A program made the position numbers and the translations under genes. A stretch of 64,000 bases of DNA. Origin: Actinokineospora pegani. Its GTDB lineage: Bacteria > Actinomycetota > Actinomycetes > Mycobacteriales > Pseudonocardiaceae. Position 1 is the stretch's first letter. Every line of letters begins with the position of its first letter. Below, in pieces: positions 46,376 through 53,424 of this stretch. Where the stretch lies: positions 1 through 64,000 of the forward strand of contig NZ_WHOL01000064.1 of the NCBI RefSeq assembly GCF_009745975.1. Direction: 5' to 3'. The notes below the pieces were generated by a model, which was not told the DNA's origin, searched no databases, and was given only the letters and a program-made list of their open reading frames with translations.

Positions 46376-46885
46376 ATGCTGGTCCGCGTGACTGACATCC
46401 GCGAGGCGACCACCGCCGACTGGCCCGGGATCTGGCCGATCATCCACGCCGTGGTCGTCGAGCGGCGGACCATGCCCTACGACCCGGCCCTGGACGAGAC
46501 GGGGGCGCGCTCGATGTGGCTGCTCCCCCCGCCCGCCCGGGTCACCGTGGCCGCCGACGGCGCGCAGGTGCTCGGGACGGCCAACATGTACGCCAACCGG
46601 GCGGGCCCCGGCGACCACGTCGCCTCCGGCAGCCTGATGGTCGGCGCGGGCGCCAGGGGCCGGGGCGTCGGCCGCGCGCTGGTCGAGGACATGACCACCT
46701 GGGCGCGCGGCGCGGGCTTCGCCGCCATCCAGTTCAACGCCGTCGTCGAGACCAACACGCCCGCCATCGCCCTCTACGAGAGCCTGGGCTTCACCACCCT
46801 CGGCACCGCCCCCGGTGCCTTCCGCCACCCCGACCACGGCGCCGTCGGCCTGCGCGTCATGTGGCTCGACCTCGGCGCGCGGTGA
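46376..46885 (+). CDS. GNAT-family N-acetyltransferase
   Basis: 169 residues. GNAT motif A is GSLMVGAGARGRGVGRALVEDM (acetyl-CoA pyrophosphate loop R-G-x-G-x-G/A type), and motif B is NTPAIALYESLGFTTLGTAPGAF. Neither the ATG chosen nor the in-frame GTG four codons later (VTDIREAT) has a clear ribosome site, so the start is uncertain. Probably a small-molecule acetyltransferase; substrate unknown. Confidence 0.87.
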   Translation: MLVRVTDIREATTADWPGIWPIIHAVVVERRTMPYDPALDETGARSMWLLPPPARVTVAADGAQVLGTANMYANRAGPGDHVASGSLMVGAGARGRGVGRALVEDMTTWARGAGFAAIQFNAVVETNTPAIALYESLGFTTLGTAPGAFRHPDHGAVGLRVMWLDLGAR

Positions 46886-46985
46886 CCCCGGCGGCGGCGG
46901 TGGCGGTGGCGGACCCACGTCCCGGTGGGTGGACCACGCGCCCGATCGCCACCGGGCACGGACCGGGTGGCTTTACGATTCAACT

Positions 46986-47531
46986 GTGGCCAACCGTCCC
47001 CGTGTCACGCCGTTCGCCTCGCGGGCGGCGCGCAGCGGGCTGGTCACCTTCTTCGCGACGGCGCTGGCGCTGGCCGCGCACGCGGTCGGCGGGGGCGGTG
47101 GCCCCGGCAGCGGCGTCGCCGTCCTGGTCGCCGTGCTCGTCGGGTGGGCGGGCACGGCGGTGGCCGACCGGCAGGTCGGGATGCCGGGGCTGGTCATCGC
47201 GCTGGGCGCGGTGCAGGCGGTGCTGCACGGGCTGATGACGGTGCTCGGCGACACCTCGCACGGGCACCACCACGCGCACCACGCCGAGGTCGGCCCCGGG
47301 GTGATGGCCGCGGGGCACGTCGTGGCGGTCCTGCTCACCGCCTTCGTGCTGACGCGCGCGGACCTGGCGGTGTCGGCGGTGGCGAACGTGCTGGCCAGGG
47401 TGTTGCCGAGGAGGCCGCAGGCGGTCCCGCCGCTGGTCTGGCTGGTGGTGCCGGACGTGCGCACAGCGGCGCGGACGCCCGCGCTCGCCGTCTGGGGGCG
47501 GGCCGCCGCGCGGCGCGGCCCGCCCGCCTGA
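46986..47531 (+). CDS. Four-helix membrane protein with His-rich loop
   Basis: 181 residues, GTG start. Four hydrophobic segments at about 14-35, 42-60, 66-85 and 107-128 flank a hydrophilic loop with GHHHAHHAEV near residue 92, which could bind a metal ion such as copper or zinc. The C-terminus is basic and cytoplasmic by the positive-inside rule. I do not recognise a characterised family. Confidence 0.72.
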   Translation: MANRPRVTPFASRAARSGLVTFFATALALAAHAVGGGGGPGSGVAVLVAVLVGWAGTAVADRQVGMPGLVIALGAVQAVLHGLMTVLGDTSHGHHHAHHAEVGPGVMAAGHVVAVLLTAFVLTRADLAVSAVANVLARVLPRRPQAVPPLVWLVVPDVRTAARTPALAVWGRAAARRGPPA

Positions 47532-47661
47532 GCCAGGTCCACCCCCTCAAGGGACCGGCTGGTCCCGTTTCACCCATCGCCCACCCCGGAGCTTCGCGGT
47601 GTCGACCGCCTGCCTCCGGGCCCCGGCGTGCCGCCGTGCGCGTTCACGATGCGAGGTCGCG

Positions 47662-48318
47662 TTGACTGAAACCCTCTTCCCCCTCGAGTTCTGGCAGGAG
47701 CGCAGGCTCACCCACCCGCTGCGGTCGGGCAGGCACACCATGCCCGCCCAGGTCGTCGAGCGCTCCCAGCGGCTGCGGCTGCTGCGCGCGGTGCTCGACG
47801 TCGTGGCCGAGCGCGGGTACGCCGACGCCAACCTGACCGAGGTCGTCGACCTCGCCAGGGTGTCCCGCCGCACCTTCTACGAGCTGTTCCCCAACAAGGA
47901 GGAGTGCTTCGTCACGGCCCTCACCGCCTACACCGGCGCCGCCCTGGACGCCATGTCCGCCGCTGTGGCCGACGCCGGGGACGACTGGCGGACCCACCTG
48001 CGCGCGGTCGTGCACGCTTACCTCGACTTCCTCGCCGCCCACCCGGCCTGCACTCAGGCGACCCACGTCGGCGCCCTCTCCGGCGGCGAGACCGTCCAGC
48101 GGGTGCTGGTCGGCAACCGCGCGCTCATGGCCGACCTCCTCGAACGCGTGTCGCGCCCGGCGGGCGAGGTGCCCGCGAGCCTGCTCGGTGTCTGCGTCGG
48201 CGCGCTCATGGACGTGATCCGGACGAAGCTGACGCACGGCCGGGCCGAGGGGTTGCTCGATGACGAGGACACCGTCGTCGAGTTCGCCACCCGCGTGTTC
48301 GAGGCGGGGCAGCGGTGA
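47662..48318 (+). CDS. TetR-family transcriptional regulator
   Basis: 218 residues. The helix-turn-helix is VVAERGYADANLTEVVDLARVSRRTFYELFPNKEECF near the N-terminus, typical TetR. An N-terminal extension with SGRHTMPAQVVERSQR is common to one actinobacterial subgroup, which favours the TTG start preceded by GAGG over the later ATG at 47740. The ligand domain has no recognisable specificity. It lies before the iron-regulated reductase gene, with a hairpin between them. Confidence 0.85.
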   Translation: MTETLFPLEFWQERRLTHPLRSGRHTMPAQVVERSQRLRLLRAVLDVVAERGYADANLTEVVDLARVSRRTFYELFPNKEECFVTALTAYTGAALDAMSAAVADAGDDWRTHLRAVVHAYLDFLAAHPACTQATHVGALSGGETVQRVLVGNRALMADLLERVSRPAGEVPASLLGVCVGALMDVIRTKLTHGRAEGLLDDEDTVVEFATRVFEAGQR

Positions 48319-48334
48319 GTGGGCGCTTATTCCT

Positions 48335-48364
48335 GCGGCGGTGCGAAGATCCTCACACCGCCGC
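48335..48364 (+). terminator. Hairpin after the TetR gene
   Basis: GCGGCGGTG pairs with CACCGCCGC across a 12-base loop, starting 17 bases after the TetR stop. It separates this gene from the iron-box promoter downstream. Confidence 0.6.
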
Positions 48365-48473
48365 GCGCTGAAATGGTGACACACTGGGTGCGGGCGCGGT
48401 TCCGCACTGTCCTCATCGGACAGATAGCGCGACGTGGACCCGAGCGCCGAGAGTCGGCAGGATCACAACCATC

Positions 48474-48492
48474 TTAGGGTAGCCTTACCTTA
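48474..48492 (+). promoter_or_regulatory. Iron box (IdeR/DmdR-type operator)
   Basis: TTAGGGTAGCCTTACCTTA matches the actinobacterial iron-box consensus TTAGGTTAGGCTAACCTAA at 15 of 19 positions. A TAGGGT hexamer inside it could be the -10 element, so an iron-loaded repressor would cover the promoter. It lies 40 bases before the ferredoxin reductase start. Confidence 0.82.
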
Positions 48493-48494
48493 CT

Positions 48495-48536
48495 ATGAGT
48501 GAACACGCCTTCGACCAGACCCAGGAGCGACCGTGA
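48495..48536 (+). CDS. 13-residue leader ORF between iron box and reductase gene
   Basis: It starts two bases after the iron box and reads MSEHAFDQTQERP. Its TGA overlaps the reductase GTG as GTGA, so ribosomes ending the leader could restart on the reductase. No ribosome site precedes its ATG, consistent with a nearly leaderless transcript starting just downstream of the box. Translation is inferred. Confidence 0.45.
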   Translation: MSEHAFDQTQERP

Positions 48537-49882
48537 GCCGTCCCCTGCGCATCGCCGTGGTCGGTGCGGGACCCGCCGGGATCTACACCGTCGACGCGCT
48601 GGTCAAGTCCGGCGCCGATGTCAGTGTCGACCTGTTCGAGCGGATGCCCGCCCCCTTCGGCCTCATCCGCTACGGAGTGGCCCCCGACCACCCCCGCATC
48701 AAGGGCATCGTCGACGCCCTGCACCGCGTGCTGGACAAGCCCGGGGTGCGCTTGTTCGGCAACGTCGACTTCGGGACCGACCTCAAGCTCGAGGAACTGC
48801 GCCACTTCTACGACGCCGTCGTGTTCTCCACCGGCGCCACGGCCGACCGGCCGCTGGAGATCCCGGGGATCGACCTGGAGGGCAGCCACGGCGCCGCCGA
48901 CTTCGTGTCCTGGTACGACGGGCACCCCGACCACCCCCGCGACTGGCCGCTGACCGCGCGCTCGGTCGCCGTGCTCGGCGCGGGCAACGTCGCGCTGGAC
49001 GTGGCCCGCGTGCTGGCCAAGTCGGCCGAGGAGATGCTGGTCACCGAGATCCCGGACAACGTCCACGCCGGGCTGGTCGCCAACGCCGCCACCGACGTGC
49101 ACGTGTTCGGCCGCCGTGGCCCCGCGCAGGCCAAGTTCACCCCGATGGAGCTGCGCGAGCTCGACCACTCGCCGACGATCGAGGTCGTCGTCGACCCGGA
49201 GGACATCGAGTTCGACCAGGGCTCGCTCGAGGCCATCCGGAGTTCCAAGCAGGTCGACATGGTGGTGAAGACCTTGCAGGACTGGGCCATCCGCGACGTC
49301 GGGGTCCGCCCGCGCAAGCTGCACCTGCACTTCTTCCACGCCCCCACCGAGATCCTGGGCGCGGACGGGAAGGTGACCGGCCTGCGCACCGAGCGCACCG
49401 AGCTGACCGGCGACGGGAGCGTGCGCGGCACCGGCGCGTTCCACGACTGGGACGTCCAGGCGGTGTACCGGGCGGTGGGCTACCTGTCCACGCACCTGGC
49501 GGACGTGCCCTTCGACCACGTCACGGGGACCGTGCCGCACAGCGCGGGCCGCGTGCTGGACATCGACGAGCGCCCCGTCCCCGGCGCCTACGTCTCCGGC
49601 TGGATCAAGCGCGGCCCGATCGGCCTCATCGGCCACACCAAGGGCTGCTCGTCGGAGACGGTGGCGTCCCTGCTCGCCGACGCGCCGACCCTGCGTCCGG
49701 CCGCGCAGCCCGACCCGCAGGCGGTGGTCACCTTCCTCGCCGAGCGCCGCATCGACTTCACCACCTGGCAGGGCTGGAAGAACCTCGACGCCTACGAGCG
49801 GGCCCTGGGCCTGCCGCACGGCCGTGAGCGCATCAAGGTCGTGGAGCGCGCCGAGATGCTCCAGGCCTCCCGCCAGCCGTAA
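48533..49882 (+). CDS. fprA: Ferredoxin/adrenodoxin-type NADP reductase (FprA-like)
   Basis: 449 residues, GTG start with CAGGAG upstream. FAD motif RIAVVGAGPAGIYTVDAL, then FERMPAPFGLIRYGVAPDHPRIK, the ATG motif FSTGATADRPLEIPG, the NADP motif VAVLGAGNVALDVARVL, and GWIKRGPIGLIGHTKGCS. This is the mitochondrial adrenodoxin-reductase type, as in Mycobacterium FprA, passing electrons from NADPH to small ferredoxins that serve P450s and iron release. The iron box upstream predicts derepression under iron limitation. A hairpin terminator follows. Confidence 0.96.
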   Translation: MSRPLRIAVVGAGPAGIYTVDALVKSGADVSVDLFERMPAPFGLIRYGVAPDHPRIKGIVDALHRVLDKPGVRLFGNVDFGTDLKLEELRHFYDAVVFSTGATADRPLEIPGIDLEGSHGAADFVSWYDGHPDHPRDWPLTARSVAVLGAGNVALDVARVLAKSAEEMLVTEIPDNVHAGLVANAATDVHVFGRRGPAQAKFTPMELRELDHSPTIEVVVDPEDIEFDQGSLEAIRSSKQVDMVVKTLQDWAIRDVGVRPRKLHLHFFHAPTEILGADGKVTGLRTERTELTGDGSVRGTGAFHDWDVQAVYRAVGYLSTHLADVPFDHVTGTVPHSAGRVLDIDERPVPGAYVSGWIKRGPIGLIGHTKGCSSETVASLLADAPTLRPAAQPDPQAVVTFLAERRIDFTTWQGWKNLDAYERALGLPHGRERIKVVERAEMLQASRQP

Positions 49883-49892
49883 GAGCGACCCC

Positions 49893-49925
49893 ACAGCCCC
49901 GCCCGGCGCCACCGGGCGGGGCTGT
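49893..49925 (+). terminator. Intrinsic-type terminator after the reductase gene
   Basis: ACAGCCCCGCCCGG pairs perfectly with CCGGGCGGGGCTGT over a five-base loop (CGCCA), starting 11 bases after the stop codon. Confidence 0.88.
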
Positions 49926-50035
49926 TCGCGTCCACCGTCTTCGCGCGAGGTCGAAGCGACGTGAGTCCACAGAGGATCGACCGCTGGTATCGGACCCGGG
50001 ACGCGGCGTCAACGCGGTGCGGGCGGAGGGTTTCT

Positions 50036-50087
50036 GTTCACCGGTCGGACCACTCCAGCTCTCCCGCAGGACAGTTGAGCGGTGAAC
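50036..50087 (+). promoter_or_regulatory. Possible PHO-box half sites before the phosphatase gene
   Basis: GTTCACC at 50036-50042, the core of actinobacterial PhoP boxes, is followed 11 bases on by the weaker GGACCAC, and an inverted copy GGTGAAC lies at 50081-50087. The gene downstream encodes an alkaline phosphatase, a classical phosphate-starvation target. The match is partial. Confidence 0.35.
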
Positions 50088-50160
50088 TGTGCAGGAGCGG
50101 GCGGCGGGGCAGATCCCCGCGCCGGTTCCCCATCGGTCAACCTCATGGAACGAGGGATCA

Positions 50161-52011
50161 ATGAGCAGGAGAGTGCTCACGCGCACTCGAAACCTCGCCG
50201 TCTCGGCAACGGCGCTGGGCCTCGCGGCCGCGACGCTGTCGAGCGGCGTGGCCACCGCCGAGCAGGCGCGGGCGCCGAAGAACATCATCGTGCTGATCTC
50301 CGACGGCGCGGGCTACAACCAGTTCGACGCGGCGAGCCTGTACGAGAAGGGCCAGAGCCTGCACCAGGTGTCGGTCGACCCGGCGACCGGCGCGGTGCGG
50401 CGGGTCCCCGGTGTGCCGACCCAGGTCTACGAGTCCTACCCGGTGCGGGTCGCCCAGTCGCACTACTCGGCCAACGGCCGCGGGCACTACACCACCGAGA
50501 GCGCGTGGGGCGCCTTCGACTGGGTCAGCTCCGGCGCGACCGACTCGGCCGCCGCGGCGACCGCGCTGGGGACCGGGGTCAAGACCAACAACGGCGTCAT
50601 CGGCCACCGGCCCGACGGCGAGCGGCTGCGCACCGTCGGCGAGCAGGCCAAGCAGGTCGGCAAGAAGGTCGGCCTGGTCACCTCGGTGCCGTTCAACCAC
50701 GCGACCCCGGCGGGCTTCATCGCCCACAACACCGACCGCAACGACTACCACGGCCTGGCCACCGAGATGATCGACAGCGGGGTCGACGTCATCATGGGCG
50801 GCGGGCACCCGAACTTCACCGACGCGCACACCAGCCGCCCGTCGAACCACACCTGGATCTCGCAGGCCGACTTCCAGCGCCTGAGCTCGCAGGGCACGGA
50901 CTTCGACTTCATCGAGTCCCGCGGCGACTTCGAGGCCCTGGCCGCGGGCGCCGAGGTGCCGGAGAAGGTGTTCGGCCTCGCGCAGGTCGCCGAGACCCTG
51001 CAGTACAACCGGCCGGGCCTGGCCAACGACTCCGTGCCGCCGGGCACCGACCCCGCCAACGACGTCCCGTCGCTGCGGACCATGACCGGCGGCGCGCTCA
51101 ACGTCCTCGAGCGCGACGAGGACGGCTTCTTCCTCATGGTCGAGGGCGGCGCCGTCGACTGGGCGGGCCACGCCAACCAGACCACCCGCGTGATCGAGGA
51201 GCAGCTCGACTTCAACGCCTCGGTCGAGGCGGTCAACGCCTGGGTCGAGCAGCACAGCGACTGGGACGAGACGCTGGTCATCGTCACCTCCGACCACGAG
51301 ACCGGCTACCTGGCGGGCCCCGGCTCGGGGCCTGCCTGGACCCCGCTGACCGGCGCCGCCGGGGAGCTGCCGCGGGTGGCGTGGCACTCCGGCAGCCACA
51401 CCAACGCCCTGGTCCCGTTCTACGCCAAGGGCGCGGGCTCCGAGGTCCTGCGGGCGCGGGCCGACCAGTGGGACGTGGTGCGCGGGGCGTACCTGGACAA
51501 CACCGACATCGGTGAGACCCTGTTCGACCTGATCGGCCACGCCCCGGCGACCGGGGACGCGGTCGCGCTCGAGGCGACCGTGCCGCTGCCGGAGACGGCC
51601 GGCGCGCTGACCATGTCGGTGCGGGACAACGGCTCGGTCGTGTTCACCGGCGGCGCCCGGGAGCAGAGCGGCGCGCTGCCCGAGGTCACCGTGACCGACA
51701 CCCGCAACGAGGTCCAGGCCCGCGGCCAGGGCTGGACGGTGTCCGGCGCGGCGAGCGAGTTCGTCGCGGGCAATCGCCGCTTCGGCCCGGAGAACCTGAG
51801 CTGGGCCCCGAAGGTCGTGTCGTCGGAGTCCGCGGCCACCCCGGGCCCGGCCGCCGCGTTCGACGGCCCCGCCGCGCTGGCCGACACCAACCGGGTCACC
51901 CGGTTCGGCTCCACCGTGCTGGGCGCCGACCTCGGCCTGGCGGTGCCGGAGCAGGCCCGCGGCGGCCGCTACGGCAGTGAGATCACCCTGACGCTGTTCG
52001 CCAAGGACTGA
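50161..52011 (+). CDS. Secreted alkaline phosphatase with C-terminal WxL-like domain
   Basis: 616 residues. A signal peptide (residues about 1-35, ending in TAEQARA) is followed by a PhoA-type domain: NIIVLISDGAGYNQF (metal Asp), the nucleophile Ser near 127 in TDSAAAATALGTG, MVEGGAVDWAGHANQ, and VTSDHETG (metal ligands). From about 480 the C-terminus differs from PhoA: GQGWTVSGAASEF, ENLSWAP and RGGRYGSEITLTLFAKD match the WxL surface-binding domain. The enzyme would release phosphate from esters while held at the cell wall. The next gene encodes a DUF916-like partner, as in WxL systems of Firmicutes. Start: ATG after CGAGGGATCA. Confidence 0.9.
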   Translation: MSRRVLTRTRNLAVSATALGLAAATLSSGVATAEQARAPKNIIVLISDGAGYNQFDAASLYEKGQSLHQVSVDPATGAVRRVPGVPTQVYESYPVRVAQSHYSANGRGHYTTESAWGAFDWVSSGATDSAAAATALGTGVKTNNGVIGHRPDGERLRTVGEQAKQVGKKVGLVTSVPFNHATPAGFIAHNTDRNDYHGLATEMIDSGVDVIMGGGHPNFTDAHTSRPSNHTWISQADFQRLSSQGTDFDFIESRGDFEALAAGAEVPEKVFGLAQVAETLQYNRPGLANDSVPPGTDPANDVPSLRTMTGGALNVLERDEDGFFLMVEGGAVDWAGHANQTTRVIEEQLDFNASVEAVNAWVEQHSDWDETLVIVTSDHETGYLAGPGSGPAWTPLTGAAGELPRVAWHSGSHTNALVPFYAKGAGSEVLRARADQWDVVRGAYLDNTDIGETLFDLIGHAPATGDAVALEATVPLPETAGALTMSVRDNGSVVFTGGAREQSGALPEVTVTDTRNEVQARGQGWTVSGAASEFVAGNRRFGPENLSWAPKVVSSESAATPGPAAAFDGPAALADTNRVTRFGSTVLGADLGLAVPEQARGGRYGSEITLTLFAKD

Positions 52012-52022
52012 TCACCCGCGGG

Positions 52023-52052
52023 CGGGGTGGGGTGTTCGCGCGCCCCACCCCG
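52023..52052 (+). terminator. Intercistronic hairpin between phosphatase and DUF916-like gene
   Basis: CGGGGTGGGG pairs with CCCCACCCCG over a ten-base loop, starting 11 bases after the phosphatase stop. It may terminate part of the transcripts or protect the upstream message. Confidence 0.65.
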
Positions 52053-52107
52053 TTCCGCGCGTTCGCACCCGGAACCCCCGACCACGAACAGGAACGGAGC
52101 CAGTCGC

Positions 52108-53094
52108 GTGTTCAGCCGCGTGTCCGTGCTCGCCGCCGTCGCCGCGAGCCTGGTCCTGGGGACGGCCCCCGCCGCCGCCCGGACCACCACCGAGTGGAGC
52201 GCCGTCCCCGCCTCCGACGGCGGCCCGGACGGCCGGATCTCCCTGCGCCACACCCTCGACCCCGGCGCCTCGGTCACCGACGGCATCGCCGTCACCAACC
52301 GCGGCTCGGCCCCCGCCCGGTTCACCGTCACGGCGGGCGACGGCGTCCTGGGCCGAAACGGCGCCTTCGACATCGCCGCGGGCGAGCCGACCGGGTCGGG
52401 CGGCTGGATCACCGTGGCAGGCCTCGACAGCGGCGGGATTACGGTGGCGGGCGGGGAGAGCAAGGTCCTGCCGGTGACCATCGCCGTGCCCGCGGACGCC
52501 GTCCCCGGCGACCACCCGGCGGGTGTCGCGGTGGGTGTGTCGGCCGACGAGGGCGGTGTGGCGGTGCGGCGGCGGATCGGCGTGCGGGTGCACCTGCGGG
52601 TGGCGGGCGAGGTCGAGCCGGCGCTGGCCGTGCGCGAGGTGGGCAGCTCCTACTCGTCGTCGTGGCTGCCGTTCGCGCCGGGCACGCTGCGGGTGGACTA
52701 CGTCGTGGCCAACACCGGCGACGTCCGGCTCGGCGCGGCGACGACCGTGGACGTCGCCGGGCCGTTCGACCTGGCCCCGACGAGCGCGGCGGACGGGGTG
52801 GACGAGCTGCTGCCCGGCGACAGCGCCGCGCGGTCGGTGCGGGTGGCGGTGTCGCCGCTGTTCGTCCTGTTCGGCGACGTGTCGGTGGCGGCGACGGCGG
52901 TCGGCGCGGACCAGGTGGCCCTGCCGGGGGCGACGGCGAGCAGCTTCAGCAGCGGGGCGATCCCGTGGGCGGAGCTGGCGCTGGTGGTGCTCCTCGTCGG
53001 CGGCGGCGCGCTCGTGGTGGTCCGCCGACGTCGGACGACGGCTGACGGGGGTCAGAGCAGGGCTGACGCGGCAGCGGCCTCGGCCACCCGGTAG
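52108..53094 (+). CDS. DUF916-like membrane-anchored WxL-interacting protein
   Basis: 328 residues, GTG start. Signal peptide (to about 25), two Ig-like modules with the pattern PGASVTDGIAVTNRGSAPARFTV and VPADAVPGDHPAGVAVGVS (typical of the peptidoglycan-binding WIP domain), one C-terminal transmembrane helix (AELALVVLLVGGGALVVV) and a basic cytoplasmic tail. In characterised systems these proteins hold WxL-domain proteins at the cell surface; here the WxL-like domain is on the phosphatase encoded just upstream. Its last 43 bases overlap an opposite-strand small gene. Confidence 0.82.
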   Translation: MFSRVSVLAAVAASLVLGTAPAAARTTTEWSAVPASDGGPDGRISLRHTLDPGASVTDGIAVTNRGSAPARFTVTAGDGVLGRNGAFDIAAGEPTGSGGWITVAGLDSGGITVAGGESKVLPVTIAVPADAVPGDHPAGVAVGVSADEGGVAVRRRIGVRVHLRVAGEVEPALAVREVGSSYSSSWLPFAPGTLRVDYVVANTGDVRLGAATTVDVAGPFDLAPTSAADGVDELLPGDSAARSVRVAVSPLFVLFGDVSVAATAVGADQVALPGATASSFSSGAIPWAELALVVLLVGGGALVVVRRRRTTADGGQSRADAAAASATR

Positions 53095-53180
53095 CCGATG
53101 ACCGTGCCCAGGACGAAGCCCGCGGCCAGCAGCGACAGGGCGCCGCGGAGCAGGGCGGGCAAGGAGCAGAGCAGTTTCAT
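53052..53180 (-). CDS. Small single-span membrane protein
   Basis: 42 residues. The ATG is preceded by AAAGGAGTCACC, a strong ribosome site. The sequence begins MKLLCSLPALLRGAL, has one hydrophobic helix through FVLGTVIGY, and ends in an Ala-rich tail. It runs antisense to the last 43 bases of the DUF916-like gene. No family recognised; it may be a small membrane regulator or simply an accessory of the surface system. Confidence 0.6.
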   Translation of the reverse strand: MKLLCSLPALLRGALSLLAAGFVLGTVIGYRVAEAAAASALL

Positions 53181-53253
53181 GGTGACTCCTTTGTGGTGAA
53201 TATCAGACCTGCCTATCCTGACTGCCCGGCGACGACTGATAAAGGCGTTTCCG

Positions 53254-53282
53254 GTTTCGTGGACAACCAGGCTTCACGAAAC
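53254..53282. promoter_or_regulatory. Inverted repeat upstream of the TIR-like gene
   Basis: GTTTCGTG and CACGAAAC are perfect complements separated by 13 bases, within the 244-base region between the small membrane gene and the TIR-like gene. The region is AT-richer than its surroundings. A candidate operator; no binding protein can be named. Confidence 0.45.
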
Positions 53283-53424
53283 ACCATCCGCAGGTCAGCA
53301 TCACATTCCGTGTGCCGGTCTGATACCGCGAGCGCCGAGCCCGCGATTGTCGAATTTTTGTCTCCTGTTTTCCCACCGCTGGTCGGGCATCGTTGTCTGA
53401 CACACCTCGAGCGATGGGAGAGCC

